A model generated the notes under the pieces. The model was given only the letters and a program-made list of their open reading frames with translations. It had not been told where the DNA came from and made no database searches. Position numbers and translations under genes: made by a program. Shown piece by piece: positions 25,171-36,170 of a stretch of DNA of 64,000 nt (the first letter of the stretch is position 1; each line of letters starts with the position of its first letter). Origin of the DNA: Bolinopsis microptera (Eukaryota > Ctenophora > Tentaculata > Lobata > Bolinopsidae); assembly GCF_026151205.1 (NCBI RefSeq), contig NC_087072.1, forward strand, positions 23,577,603-23,641,602. The letters run 5' to 3'.

Positions 25171-25371
25171 TTAGCCACCTGCTAATTTTACCACTGCTAG
25201 ATGAGGGCAGCAGCACTGAATCGGGGCACCATGACACCACGTGGCGTTATAACCGCCACACTTACAACCAGTAACCAACCCCAGCGCCCCATTCTCCTTC
25301 ACACAAACTTCTTGGCACACTTTACAGCTCCTGCCCCCACAGACTATATTAACGTGCAATTTGCCGGCCAT
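25171..25371 (-). CDS. Small Cys-rich ORF, arm A copy, divergent from the adaptor gene
   Basis: The ATG at 25371 sits in a good context (GAGATGGCC) and gives 66 residues. Its cysteines are arranged as CGGRSCKVC, then GCKCGG, WCHG and a C-terminal CC(C). The arm B copy (55864-56040) differs by a 6-bp in-frame insertion and by its last few residues, where an indel moves the stop. It lies head to head with the 5' region of the SRCIN1/KIAA1217-like gene, so the two could share a promoter. I do not recognise the family; a metal-binding or disulphide mini-protein is conceivable. Confidence 0.4.
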   Translation of the reverse strand: MAGKLHVNIVCGGRSCKVCQEVCVKENGALGLVTGCKCGGYNATWCHGAPIQCCCPHLAVVKLAGG

Positions 25372-25433
25372 CTCGCTAAGAGGGAGTTCTGAAGCACTTG
25401 ATAATTATTTCCTGATTGTTTAATATATTTTAG

Positions 25434-25759
25434 GCGGGCTCTCCTCCTTGCTCCAGGATGCGGTTTTGCCGTTTCCTCCCAGTACTAGCTCAGTAATTGA
25501 ATTTAGTGAACTGAGCAGCTGTCGCTCCGCTGTTTCTATTTTACTGGCTGCAACTCCAGTTTGTTTTTGTAGAGCTTTGTTTGGTTTTGTGTTATTTGGT
25601 GTAGACAGGTGTGGTGTGCGTGGACGAGTCTTTGTTCGAGTGAGTGTGAGAGTGCGAAACGAGTGCAAGAGTGGGAGTGCTGTGGGAGTGTGGTGGCTGA
25701 GAGAGAATGAAGTGGAAACAAGTGAGTACTTCGTAAACTTACCCCCGCGTGTTACAGCA
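25434..25759 (+). other. Putative 5' UTR / 5' exon of the SRCIN1/KIAA1217-like gene, arm A
   Basis: The frame of exon 1 is open upstream of its ATG back to about 25434, after an acceptor-like TATTTTAG. The arm B counterpart has a 4-bp insertion (GTGTTTTGTGCG instead of GTGTGCG) that breaks that frame, so the region is better read as untranslated. A donor-like AACAA|GTGAGT at about 25720 and an acceptor-like GTTACAG just before the ATG suggest a possible leader splice. Confidence 0.45.
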
Positions 25760-26788
25760 ATGAACGAGTTACTGCTCGCTCTGAAGAGCTCCTACAGCTC
25801 CATCAACACCTCCAGAACCACCAACACCTCCAGAACCAGCAGCAGCAGAACCAGCACCGAGAGTTCCCATTTCTATGATGCTGACCAGGACATGTCCTCC
25901 TTTGTCAACATTACCCCTCCTCGAATTAAGAAGCCATCTGATTTGTTAGACAGTCCCTTCCGGGATCCTATCACACCACTAAAACCTAATTTTGTGGAGT
26001 GTGATGGACCTACCACCCCTTTTCTTGACATTGAGTCACCGCTCTCATCCCCAGATAAATCCCCGCACCATCGTCTTCGTAACCCGAGTCCTCCAGACTC
26101 CGACCAACTCTTCACACCTAGGACTCGTAAGAAGTGGAGTCAGTGTGCTAACAATATGTTTATCAGCTATCACGATGAATCCTCCGACAGTGAGACTGAG
26201 GATAATGTTAAGGAGACCAGTATTGATGGGATATTTATTGAGTTTGATAACAACATTCCTAAAGTGGTTGATAAGAAGAGGTGTTCTCATATCAGCGCGC
26301 TTGCACGTGTTACATGTGTTCACCATCGGGGCCCCAAATTTGTTAAACGGCGCGCAACCTCCAGTTCTACCGGTCTTAAGTCTAAATCTTGTGAGAAAAT
26401 GCAAGATGATAAAAACAGTTTGAAGACAAATAAACGTCCCATGTCAGCTGACACTCCCCTTAAGAAAACTAAACCAACCGAACCTGAAAAAGTCCAAGAA
26501 GCTGTACAAACTGCGGACCCGCTTAGTTATCTGCTGAACACCCGGGCCTACAAACTATCACGAGAGTCTCTGTCCGACTCCACAGAGTCCTTCGACCGCT
26601 CGATCAGTGACAATGGTAGTGACGCTGATATGAGTGGAGAGAAGAGTGAGGCTGAAAGTAATAAGGAGAACGAGCCGGAGATAAGGAACAGGAAGTTCTC
26701 TGTAGACGAGCACTTTTTGGAGGAGGGCAGGTATTATCAAGTCAAGGAGCTGGAGCTTGATACCTGCTCTCTCCGTACTCCTTCTGTT
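25760..26788 (+). CDS. Exon 1 (arm A): Ser/Pro-rich N-terminus
   Basis: 343 codons from the ATG at 25760 (MNELLLALKSSYSSINTSR) to CTTCTGTT|GTAAGT, phase 0. It has many SP/TP motifs (ITPPR, ESPLSSPDKSP, NPSPP) and acidic Ser clusters (DESSDSETED, ESFDRSISDN), typical of a phosphorylated disordered scaffold. I chose this ATG because the region upstream is frameshifted between the two arms while the frame downstream of it is clean here. Confidence 0.82.
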
Positions 26789-29700
26789 GTAAGTTAGAGT
26801 TGATAGGTCAGCTGTTCGTTCATGAGATGGTCCAGTGTAGGTCATTGGGCAGGAATATAATGGAAATCATCTTATTTACAATCTCAAAATCATCTACAAA
26901 ATCACTCCATTACTCATACTCATATATCCTTTGATTTTTATTCATCGGCAAAATCTCTTTTAAATTTGATTGAATGATTAAGACTCATTGATTTTAAACT
27001 TAGGGCGTTTCGGCGTTACAAAACTTGTTTGACAGACAGAAAAACAGACCAGCAGATTCTCCCAAGCCAAAAAGGCGGCCTCAGAGTCTAGAACGTTCTC
27101 CAGAGAGTTCAGATTACTCCTGGCTTACAACTCCCTCCCCCGTATACCACGATACTCACAAACGGAGAAATATTGTTCCTAACTCCCTGTTTTACGGGCA
27201 GAACAGTGACGATTCCTCCTCAAATACCAGTAGAAGTTATTCTATCAAGAGTCAGGGAAATGACCCTGAACGCCGTTCAGTCGAGAACTATGAAAGAGAA
27301 AATAAAAACAAAAAGGTCGCTTACAACCAGGACTTCTCCAGATCGGATGGTTTTCTACCCAATGAGAATGATGAACCCAAGAAAAACAGTCCTCAGAGCG
27401 TTTCTGCTAGTAGGAAAAGTCCTCAGAAAATTAATCAAAGAAAGAAAATCTCACCTGTTTCTGTTCATAAAAAACCAGCCCTAATAAGAACCATATCAGT
27501 CAGTGATATTGGTAGTATTAGAGTTAAACGGAAAAGTGGTAACCCTACAAACGGTCATGAGGCAGCTGAAGACTCCCTGAGTAGGAAACAGGGAGACGCT
27601 CCACGGAGAAAGAGTTTGTTCGGGAGAGGTGGCTCGTTGTTTGATCTGTTCGGTTTAAACCAAAACAATCAAGAATACAGTTCCTCCAGCTCAAGCAGCG
27701 CTGATACTGTCATAGAGTCACCAAGTCCAGAAGTCCAGAATAAACCCCTGTACAAGTCCAAGTCCTCAGCTCAGTTAGATTCTGGGAGGATCTCACCATT
27801 AACTGTTGCTCCTGGCAGAACGCTTGCAGAACAGATCCGCATAGATAAAGAGCGAGAGAGGGAGGAGGCAAGGATGAGGGATTTGAAGGAGCAGAGGAAA
27901 GCAGAGCTAGAGAAGTGGAAGAGAGATGAGGCGGAGAAGAGAAAGAGAGATGAGGAACTGTTAGCTCGTCAGAAGTACGAACAGGAAGTATTAGTAGCGA
28001 GGTCCAAAGCACGAGAGAGACTGGGACGAGAGGAGAGGGCCAGATTACTGAACCATGCTCCCGTGGTGAGCCAGAGGAGTTTGTTGTTAGCTTCAAAACA
28101 TTTGGAGGACGAGAAGAGGAAGAGTAAGAGGTTCAGCAAGGCGGAGATGGCCACTGCTAGGTCAATGCTTGACAGACTTAATATTACTAAGAAGACTGAC
28201 ATGACTGAGACTGATACTGTTAAACTCAAAAAACAGAAAAGTAGGGGGAAGGTAAATCAAACAAATCTATTGTTAATCCGAGCCCTTAAAGAAATATTTC
28301 ACCGCTGTTTGAATTTAATATTTGCAAATCAGTCATTTAAAAGTCATAGTAGAGCAATGAACCCTCAGAGCTGCAATCTGCATTCTATTTTTAACTCAAC
28401 AATTCTTACAGGTGCCGGAGGATTTATACAAGGCTGTTCAACAAAGGACTCCGAATGGTAAGTTCACATATTCTCGAGTACTCTTCATTTTACAAATATT
28501 GCCAAATTACTCGCCATTAAGAACTCCGCGTTCCTTCATCTTTACAGAGACAGCATAAAACATATTCTGACGAAATATGTACACATTGAATGTGATATGA
28601 TGCAGTGATCTGTACTCACTTACTCACTCCAGTGTGAAGCAGACTAAAAAGAACTTAATATCGGTCTCCGTTACAAACGTCACTGGTGCTCTGTTAAAAT
28701 GTAGAAAGGACTGCATCTAACACGCGCACTAATACCTTTCCAGAGAGCACAATGTAGTTTGTAGTGGTCCTCATGGTATACAGGACAAGTCCCAGCTTGT
28801 AATATTATGATTGCTCACGGTGGCCAGCCAGATATTGCTTGCGTGCAGCCCATCAACGTTTATTATTATGCTCGATCTTGTGCTGCTTACTGCTACCGTG
28901 TTGTTTTGACTAAACGGAGGAAATTTTGCGTTTTGCGTTTTACTGAGTCGTTTTTTTAATCTACTACTACCACTCCGTTATTTGTGTTCCTCGTTAAGTA
29001 AGGTCTATTATTATCGGTTACACCTCGATATAACCGTTATTATTGCTCTACAAGTAACAAGTTTCCCTCCCCCTCAACCACAATACCAACCACAATAACT
29101 CTACCTGGCAAGCTACCCTGATATCCCTTCCCCTCCACTTCACATCTAGAGATATTATCCAGACTATCTTACCCGCTCTGTGCTTGCTAGCTCCGTAATT
29201 AAAACCACCATTGTCAGCCATCTTCACACAATTAGTTCAATGTCAGCTCATCATGCTTGAGTTCTTGTAACTTAGTGGACAAGCTGCTGCTATTGTCATT
29301 ACTGTTGTTATTGTCTTTACAGGTCACGTGGTTTAGATTTTCGCGTTTTGATTGGCCACGTGACGGAATGTTTGGTTTTGGTTGGTCGTTTGTTTTTCAT
29401 AAACGCCACATAGGTGGGTCATGTTTATGGTGAAACTGCCAGGAATATATGCACTGTGTACGTCATGCTTCTGTGTAATTCACTGCTCCGTTTTACCGAG
29501 ACAAGCTTTATACTTGACGAAAATTTTGCGAAGAAGTTCCATGCAACGTTTTCTAACTATAGACTCTGACTTTAATTATCGCACTATGCACGAATTTGCC
29601 GGCTTTGTTGACTCACTGTTGAATTTGAATGGAAGCCGAGAATTGCTAATTTTAAGTATGACCCACACAAATCTTAATTCAATGCTGATATTAGTTATTA

Positions 29701-32700
29701 CAGTTGCCGTTACTTCGTACGTTTGGCCGTCAGTTAGTCTCACTGTTCCAGCCTTTTTGACACGTATTTTTGTTAATTTGTTGTTGACATTTTCTGAAAA
29801 GTCAGTAGAATTTGTTCTCGTTACTTACAATAATTTGATCTCAGCAGTCAGCATAGTTTTGAGCTTGAGTTTTTATCAGTAACTCTAATGAGTTTTTATA
29901 GTATTAGTAGTTAAAATAATTCAGAAAATATGTATACCCTTCCTGATCAAATGCTCTGTAGCTTGACTATCGTCAGTTTGTTCAGAACAGTAGTAGCTGA
30001 AACGGTCCCACGAAAACTTTACGCTATCCGAATGTATTCTTAATCGTATTTTAATTGCCAGTTGTCCTCCCAAGACGGCGGAGCGTTTCCAATATCACAG
30101 GTTTAATTGCTTTACCTGTGCAGCTGTGCATGTACTGGTCGCAATACTACAGTAGTAGTAATTTCAGTGTATTAGGAGATTGCTTCTGACTGGTTTCTAT
30201 GGCACAAACAACCGAATTGCGACACATTAAGTAAATGCTCTTTGAATTTTAAATTCGAAGACGTATCCTCCCTAACTTTCCAAGATTAGAGCATTCATAC
30301 CTTTTCCCATATTTCAACTCTACTCCCTGGTATTCATTTTTCCCTCCTTTTGCCTGTTATTGGTAGTCGCCCACAGATTTCATTTCAGATCTTATCTCTA
30401 GATAATTAAATACTATAATAGGTACAGTTGACTGGCGCTTTTCGTCTGTTTTCCCATTTCCTTGTTCTAGAGTGTCGTCATTATAAGTTTTACATTCCCT
30501 GTAAATTATGTAAGTATTATAACTATCTATCATCTCCGTCGCGGATTATTGATGATATCAGATGTTTGACTGACATGTCACATTTCAGCAGTTATCTTAC
30601 ATTTATCAAGTTCTTTGTTCAACAAATAGTTCGTTTCTTATCTACACTCGCAAACAGCTGATAAGCTTATTTTACGCTACACTTTTCGAAGCCTGTTTTA
30701 GTGTTGTCCTTTTGCCGCCAGGGCTAAACTTTTATTTAATATTTAGTGTTTGTTTTCCTCGAATTTGGTTTAGGGCCGCATACTTTTGCGCTATAATATT
30801 CGTAATTTCCATATTCCAGCTAAATGTTTATTGCCACAGGACAATCCTAGAATAGTGTCATGTCACTCTACGTTAGTTAACACGTCTGGGTCCCATTTTA
30901 ATTTTAAAAAGGGGCAAATCATTCCACTCACTAATGGTGACCAGGTTGTTTGTGAATGCTCATCGTAGCTATGCCGTTGAAAACCACTAGACCAATCTTT
31001 AAATAGTGTCGTTGTCGGAATTTTTCTACTTCCAAATTCCAAACATAGTTGGTATGGAATCTTGTAAGCCTGTAATTGGACAGTTCGCGACGCTCACGTC
31101 TCTTCACGCCTACTGACTTGAAAATGGTTTGGTTTTCCATTCACACTTTAGTTGGTGTAAAGTTTACTCTAGCTGCCACCTATCCAGCCAATTAACTTGC
31201 TTTTCATGGCTTCACCTTTTCCACATTATCCGTTTAGTTTGGCTGAGCGTACTCTTTTCAAGACTATGTTCGTGTGATGGTGTTGCGCAATATTTCATCA
31301 GCTCTAAGCAGGTCAAGTACTTGGTATCTCTATACTACTCTGTGCCTGTATCTCTTACTCTGATCAGAGCTGCCAGGCTATTTTAGTTTATTTTAGCTTT
31401 TGATTATTACCGTCAAAAATAGAGACTTATCTTGTTGCAGTGCTTCTCAAATTTTTCTCGTTTCGTTAGTTAGCCAGAACATACATTGCTAGTTGAACTC
31501 TGAATTTGCATATCTCTAATTTGCATATCTCTAATACTTTAGGAAACTGTCCAGTGTTGAAGTATCTTACAATCCACCCTTCCAGTAATGGACCATAATA
31601 TGTACAAAACAGGCAATATACACTGTACCACAGTTCACAGCTGTACTTTATACTGCTGTCCCGAGACCTGCAGCCCACGTGCACAACCGCATTTCGCGCG
31701 GTTTAACAACCGCCGGCGGTCCTTGCGGTCATATTTATGTTTTAGTACCGCTGCCACACCCCCAGCTATCCGGAAGCGGCTGAACAGCGTGACAGTGCCG
31801 GAGAAGAGCGCGATGCCGCGAGGTGAGATCCGTGTGAGAGAACCAGATCCGGTACCGGATATCAAGAAAGTGGTGCCGGATAAAGTGGTGCCGTGTCTGC
31901 AGCCCTGTGTGACATCAGTACCCCAGCAAGTGTCAGTAATCCAACCTGTGCCGGCTGTGGTATCTGAGCTAACGTCCGTATCTTCCCTAGTTTCGGAACC
32001 TGAAGTAGTGTCGGTACCTCAACCGGTTTCAGTACCTCAGCTAGTGACGGTACCTTCACCAGTTTCGGTACCTCAGCTAGCGTCGGTACCACAACCGGTT
32101 TCGGTACCACAATCGGTTTCATTACCACAACTGAGATCGGTACCTCAGCCTATTTCGGTACCCAAGCTTGTTTTGGTGCCTCCGCCGGTTTCGGTACCCC
32201 AGCCAGCGACGGTACCTCAGCCTGTTTCGGTACCACAGCCTGTTTCGGTACCACAGCCAGTTTCGGTACCACAGCCGGTTTCGGTACCACAGCCGGTTTC
32301 GGTACCACAGCCAGTTTCGGTACCAGAGCCAGTTTCGGTACCACAGCCAGTTTCGGTACCACAGCCAGTGCCAGTGATAAATGTGATTGCACCAGTGCCT
32401 ACTCGACCGGTGCGAGGTGAGGGATCATGTGTGATGAGAAGTGTGATGATGCACGCTCCACAACACTATATTATATGTGTGATCCAGTGTGATTGTGTGA
32501 AGATTAGAGCAGTGGGCTATTAAATTTACAAGTTCATTCTTATATATATTCAGTGTGGTACAGCACTACGTTTTACCTCAAAAATACGATGTCTTTTTTT
32601 CAGCATCAGTTCAACTACTTTTTACATTCTCCTTTAGAAAACCTAAGAATCAAGAAGTAAACATGATAATTCTTCACATTCTTTGTGTTGGGAAATACAT

Positions 32701-34698
32701 TCAAGTTCTAGCATGCTAGACGTTGCATACCTTCGCACGTTCACTTTTCAAGATTAACCCATTTACATTCCTTACAGACCATTTCACACTCCCTACTCAC
32801 CAAACAAACAGCATCAACTTCATTTACACACTTACTAACTTCGTCTAACCTCACTCTATCCTCCAGAACACATATTTGTGGAATACGGAAAAGAAGTAAA
32901 GCGAGTTGTGACTCCACCCCTACCCATACCATTGGATCAGCTGAGACAGAAGATAATAGCGACCTTTGGAGACGCCCTAACAGCTGATATGGTCCCACTT
33001 AAAGCACTGTATATACAGGATTCTCAGACCAAGATATTTTATCAGCTCGATGATCACAACGATGTTATTAAAGGTACTGATACAACAGTAGTTGTCCCTC
33101 TTTCTTTTATTACGATAATTTGTTAATATCTTGACTTCCAAACAATGTAAAGAATGACCCCTCCTATTTCATCTATAAGAATATCTCACCCCTTGTTCCC
33201 CCCCCCCCCCCCCGCTTATGTCTAATCCTACCTACCCTCAGGATCCCACCTGAAGCTGCACGAGGAACTAGTGATAAAGAACATTGACCGTGGCAGCTCC
33301 CAATCTCTTGAGGATCTCAACAACTCCTCCAACTCGTCCCTATCCTCTGGAGGAGGGTTCGTTATCCCTGCTACTCCTGTCTCCCTTCCCACCAAACCCA
33401 CTAAACGTCCCGGAAAGTACGTGATTATACCGCACAATAGGTAGCTAATTAGTTCTGCTGCATAGTTGGAATTGTTTTTGTTGAGTTTAGTTCTAGTTTT
33501 CAAGCTGTTAATCTTATTATCCGTTTTCATTGTCTCGTACGCATAAGCTATTACAACTTTAACAAGATGTTCCTCACAAATCATGTCCTTGTTAAGTATA
33601 CTCATACATTTCTGTGCGAATGAACGAAAACAAGAGTAGTACGAGAGAAGTTTTAAAAAATCAATAATGACTCGTTTCTAGGCGACGTAATGATTGTGCC
33701 AGAAGAAAGTAAGCGTCTAACATTGTGATGTGCGATGTCTTAATTATAATAGTCTTTTCTATCTTTAGGGGTTGGAAAAATTCCAGCAACCCGCCCAACA
33801 CTAGAGGTTGCTACAGGTAGGAGTAGCGACGAATGTGAATCGCCCTTCTGCTCGTAGCAACTTCCGCTGTCTTATTAAATTCTGTGTAGTCCTTAAAGCA
33901 TTTGTTACAGACAAAAACGGATCGAAAAGTCCATAACTAACGGTGTGAAAAGCAGACAAACTGACAGACAATCTGATAGACAAACTGACAGACAAACTGA
34001 CAGACAGACAAAACCAATGCCTACCGAGTAAATCTTTGCTGCGTTTTTTGGGTTATTTTTATATTGTATTGTGAATCAAAGTCCCAATTCAATATTTTAC
34101 TTACAAAGTAAACTAATTTTATCAAAGTAAGACATTTTTATTTAGAAAATAATCAACTTTGTTAACATACTTTCCTTTACTATCAGATCCAGACTAAGTT
34201 TGGTGGAAGAAAGATTGTCGATGATAACACACGAGATAAATACCATTCATAAAAGTGACACCTGCTCCGAGGTCTCTAGTCAAACAGGTACTGAACTTGA
34301 CTCTAGTTGTTTATTTTGTTATTTATTTTGCTATCTATCTTGTTCTGTGAAAAGGGTTGCAGTTCACATTTTATCTAAGCTGCTAAAATAATTTTGTCCA
34401 TATTTTCAGATTTGCCGGCGATAATTCCCGACACAAAACCAACTCTCTCCCACCTACACAGCATAATAAAAACCCTGTATCACAATCTTCAAGAAACCAA
34501 ATCAGAACTCATGTTGCTCAAACGAAGAGAGCTAGAATCCAAGGCGGAAATGGATGAGATTATGAAAAGTACAGCGGAGGAGATAACGAGGCAGATCCAG
34601 GCAGCCATGCCTAAAGGGATCAGGGGGCAGAGAATGGAGGCTGACAAAGTTGAGGCAGAGTATAGACAGATCTCCGAAGAAACTTACTCGAATATAAA
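25760..34698 (+). CDS. SRCIN1 (p140Cap) / KIAA1217 (SKT) homologue, arm A copy, exons 1-9, 3' end missing
   Basis: Nine exons: 25760-26788, 27004-28251, 28412-28457, 31766-32416, 32867-33073, 33242-33416, 33769-33816, 34187-34287 and 34410-34698. All introns are GT-AG and all phases agree, giving 1264 codons plus two bases. Order of parts: a Ser/Pro-rich N-terminus; a charged helix rich in Glu/Lys/Arg in exon 2; a VSVPQP repeat in exon 4; an AIP3/Bud6-like segment in exon 5 (KALYIQDSQTKIFYQLDD); then coiled coils (LSLVEERLSMI and LHSIIKTLYHNLQETKSELM). This order and the coiled-coil wording match the vertebrate family, whose members bind Src/Csk-linked and cytoskeletal partners. After exon 9 the locus enters a Helitron-like element, and exons 10-13 are absent from this arm. 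The family call is strong; the function here is by analogy. Confidence 0.85.
27004..28251 (+). CDS. Exon 2 (arm A): disordered region and charged helix
   Basis: 416 codons, phase 0 to 0, with acceptor AAACTTAG|GGC and donor GGGGAAG|GTAAAT. The first half is Ser/Lys-rich with KRRPQSLERSPESSDYSW and repeated RKSP-type sites. A poly-Ser run precedes a long charged helix beginning at about IRIDKEREREEARMRDL and continuing through KWKRDEAEKRKRDEELLARQ. This looks like a single alpha-helix or coiled coil. Confidence 0.85.
28412..28457 (+). CDS. Exon 3 (arm A), 46 nt
   Basis: VPEDLYKAVQQRTPN plus one base; acceptor TTCTTACAG and donor AATG|GTAAGTTC. Its phase-1 end joins exactly to exon 4, recreating an Ala codon. 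Confidence 0.82.
29173..29221 (-). CDS. Antisense first-exon candidate (MADNGGFNYGASKHRAG), arm A
   Basis: On the minus strand an ATG in a strong context (GAAGATGGC) gives about 17 residues before a consensus donor (GCGG|GTAAGA). The arm B counterpart (51998-52046) is identical. Beyond the donor a 1-bp indel between arms breaks the frame, as expected for intron sequence. An E-box/CCAAT block lies 104-141 bp upstream. Downstream exons are not identified, so the product is unknown. Confidence 0.45.
29325..29362 (-). promoter_or_regulatory. E-box / CCAAT / E-box promoter-like block, arm A
   Basis: CACGTG at 29325 and 29357 flank an inverted CCAAT (ATTGG) at 29351. The block is conserved in arm B at 51857-51894. 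The spacing to the antisense ATG at 29221 is typical of a core upstream promoter bound by USF-type bHLH-zip and NF-Y. Confidence 0.55.
31766..32416 (+). CDS. Exon 4 (arm A): VSVPQP tandem-repeat exon
   Basis: 217 codons' worth, phase 1 to 1, with acceptor CACACCCCCAG|CT and donor CGAG|GTGAGG. It starts with AIRKRLNSVTVPEKSAMPRG and then runs into about 20 copies of an 18-nt unit encoding VSVPQP-type hexapeptides (about 31990-32370). A KpnI-like GGTACC recurs in most units. The repeat is proline-rich and probably extended. The open frame upstream of the acceptor is not needed. Confidence 0.8.
32867..33073 (+). CDS. Exon 5 (arm A): AIP3/Bud6-like segment
   Basis: 207 nt, phase 1 to 1, acceptor TATCCTCCAG and donor AAAG|GTACTG. 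The peptide EHIFVEYGKEVKRVV followed by KALYIQDSQTKIFYQLDDHN corresponds to the conserved segment of SRCIN1/KIAA1217 proteins (their LYIKDE...YYELND region). This is the most diagnostic exon of the gene. Confidence 0.88.
33242..33416 (+). CDS. Exon 6 (arm A)
   Basis: 175 nt, phase 1 to 2, acceptor CTACCCTCAG and donor GGAAA|GTACGT. It encodes HLKLHEELVIKNIDRG then a Ser/Asn-rich linker and PATPVSLPTKPTKRPGK. Confidence 0.83.
33769..33816 (+). CDS. Exon 7 (arm A), 48-nt micro-exon
   Basis: Phase 2 to 2, between CTATCTTTAG and TACAG|GTAGG. It encodes GWKNSSNPPNTRGCY. Arm B has one substitution (Gln for Lys). Confidence 0.75.
34187..34287 (+). CDS. Exon 8 (arm A): start of the coiled-coil region
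   Basis: 101 nt, phase 2 to 1, acceptor TTACTATCAG and donor AACAG|GTACTG. SRLSLVEERLSMITHEINTI is an amphipathic helix at the position where vertebrate homologues begin their first coiled coil. Confidence 0.83.
34410..34698 (+). CDS. Exon 9 (arm A): coiled coil; last exon present in this arm
   Basis: 289 nt, phase 1 to 2, acceptor CATATTTTCAG and donor ATAAA|GTAAGT. LHSIIKTLYHNLQETKSELM and the following RRELESKAEMDEI give a heptad pattern; RGQRMEADKVEAEYRQISEE continues it. The donor is intact, but the next exon (45488-45618 on the other strand) has no counterpart downstream in this orientation. Confidence 0.85.
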
Positions 34699-34756
34699 GT
34701 AAGTTGGAACTCTGTCATAAGATATGCTGTTACTATTTATAACCATATAATCTTAA

Positions 34757-36170
34757 ACAATAATCTCAGAATGTGTGTGTGTCTGATCGTCTGTCTGTCT
34801 GTGCGTGTGTAATTTCCGGTCGGTTATATTAAAAAAACGGTAAGAGTTTTTCGGTAGAGTGTCGACAAAACTCTGACGAAGCCCATAAGCAAATATTTTA
34901 AAAATCGGTCGGTGGTAAGTGGTTTAATTGATGGTTTTGTACCAAAAATGTGACATAAAATGGCTTGAGCAGCTTAATCCGGGTAATCCAGAAAACGGTA
35001 AGAGTTACGGGGATCGCTCTCTCTGCATATTTAGCTGCATAAGTAATAACCATAATTGGGTTAGGGGGTAAGATTCGTTGTCATGTTATACTTTAATCTT
35101 ATTAGGAGAGGGAGCACTGTTTGCAGGGTCTGTTTGGACTGCAGAGAGAGAGTTCATACTTTCATACGACAATGTTATGCGTGTTTTCAAATATAATAGG
35201 CAGGTGCGGAGTTAACAAGGGTTAATTTCTAAAACGATTTAAATAAAAATGGAAAGTGTACAGTGGTTCAAGACGGGAGTGATGAGGTGTAATAGTCGGT
35301 GTTCGGACCCTATGATCATGAAATGTGGTGCCTAATAATGACTTAATAATCCACGAGAAAGAACTGATTAGGAGATTATTGTTTAAACTAGTGTAACCCG
35401 CCCCTTCGGCCGGGATTTTCACGCCGTATAAAAAGGGTAGGAGTAATGACCACCGTTAGCAAAACCCGATTAGGACAGCAATTCCAATTCGGATTGCCCT
35501 CACGTATCCAATAGTAGCCTTAAAAGATATGTATCTAAACAAAAATCAATAGTATTAACCCTTAACACCATGCAACCACACCCGCCTATCATAGTTTTGT
35601 GAACATGCATTACATTGTCGTATGAAAGTATGAACTCTCCTCTACATCCCAAACAGACCGTTTGAGCGCTCCTCCCCCCCCCTCCATCCCCTAATACGTT
35701 TATAGTATTACATGACCCATGTAATATATATACGCCAAGTAAATACACACGCTACATATATTATGCAGAGAGAGAGAAGAGCGTAGCCCCGTAACTCTCT
35801 GCCGTTCTGCTCAAGCCATTTTTATGTAACCATTGTGGTACAAAACCATCAATTAAAACACTTACCAACCGGCCGATTTTTTTATAAAATTGCTTATTGG
35901 CTTCGTAGAGTTTTGGTCGCAACTATACCGAAAAAACCAGTCCCGTAACTTCCTTAACCGTTTTTTTTGTATAACCGTACGAAGTTTCAAACATGCACAC
36001 ACACACCACACACACACACGGATTTCTTGTATTATTTAAGGTGATACTATTGATACGTGAGGGTAACTCGAATAGAAATTTGCTCACCAATGCGGTTTTG
36101 AATCAGCGGTAATTCTCCTACCCTTTTTAACTGCCGGCAGTGCATCCCACCGAAGGCCGTGTTACACTAG
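34757..36170 (+). mobile_element. Non-autonomous Helitron-like element (arm A), interrupted
   Basis: It begins in a TGTGTGTCTGATCGTCTGTC-type region and ends with a GC-rich hairpin region followed by GTTACACTAG|T. The 3' end is degraded here (CCACCGAAGGCCGTG). A second copy in reverse orientation is inserted at about 35388. Related copies are at 37302-38839 and, as the arm B partner, 45695-46480. It has no coding capacity. Confidence 0.65.
35388..36022 (-). mobile_element. Second Helitron-like copy, inserted within the first
   Basis: Read on the minus strand this ends ...GGCCGAAGGGGCGGGTTACACTAG with A|CTAG on the plus side, and its other end is ACACGGA|T. It is absent from arm B and accounts for the length difference between arms. 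Confidence 0.55.

Larger units (their letters stand above)
28458..31765. other. Intron 3 (arm A), 3.3 kb, carries an antisense promoter-like region
   Basis: No host-gene exon is needed here, since exons 3 and 4 are in phase. The intron contains the E-box/CCAAT block at 29325-29362 and an antisense mini-exon candidate at 29173-29221. An ORF of about 150 codons at 29421-29882 is open in both arms but has no recognisable motif. Confidence 0.6.
25156..36170 (+). repeat. Arm A of a large inverted duplication
   Basis: This segment is matched in reverse complement by 45695-56085 along its whole length, exons, introns and intergenic DNA included, with scattered substitutions and small indels. Arm A is about 0.63 kb longer, which equals an extra mobile element at about 35388-36022. 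The outer end is at or before 25156, where the counterpart runs into an N gap. The inner end lies in a Helitron-like element. Exon lengths 3-9 are identical in both arms. The arms differ, so this is not a simple fold-back read artefact. It is either a true inverted duplication or two haplotypes placed in one scaffold. Confidence 0.95.

Noticed and set aside
29421-29882. ORF of 153 codons (151 in arm B) in intron 3
   Set aside because: Hydrophobic frame without motif, splice signals or start context; openness in both arms is explained by recent duplication.
31588-31765. Upstream extension of exon 4 with an ATG
   Set aside because: The acceptor at 31765 fits the phase of exon 3 exactly and makes the upstream frame intronic.
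31985-32392. Minus- and plus-frame repeat ORFs over exon 4
   Set aside because: Shadow frames of the VSVPQP-coding 18-nt repeat; only the frame in phase with exons 3 and 5 is supported.
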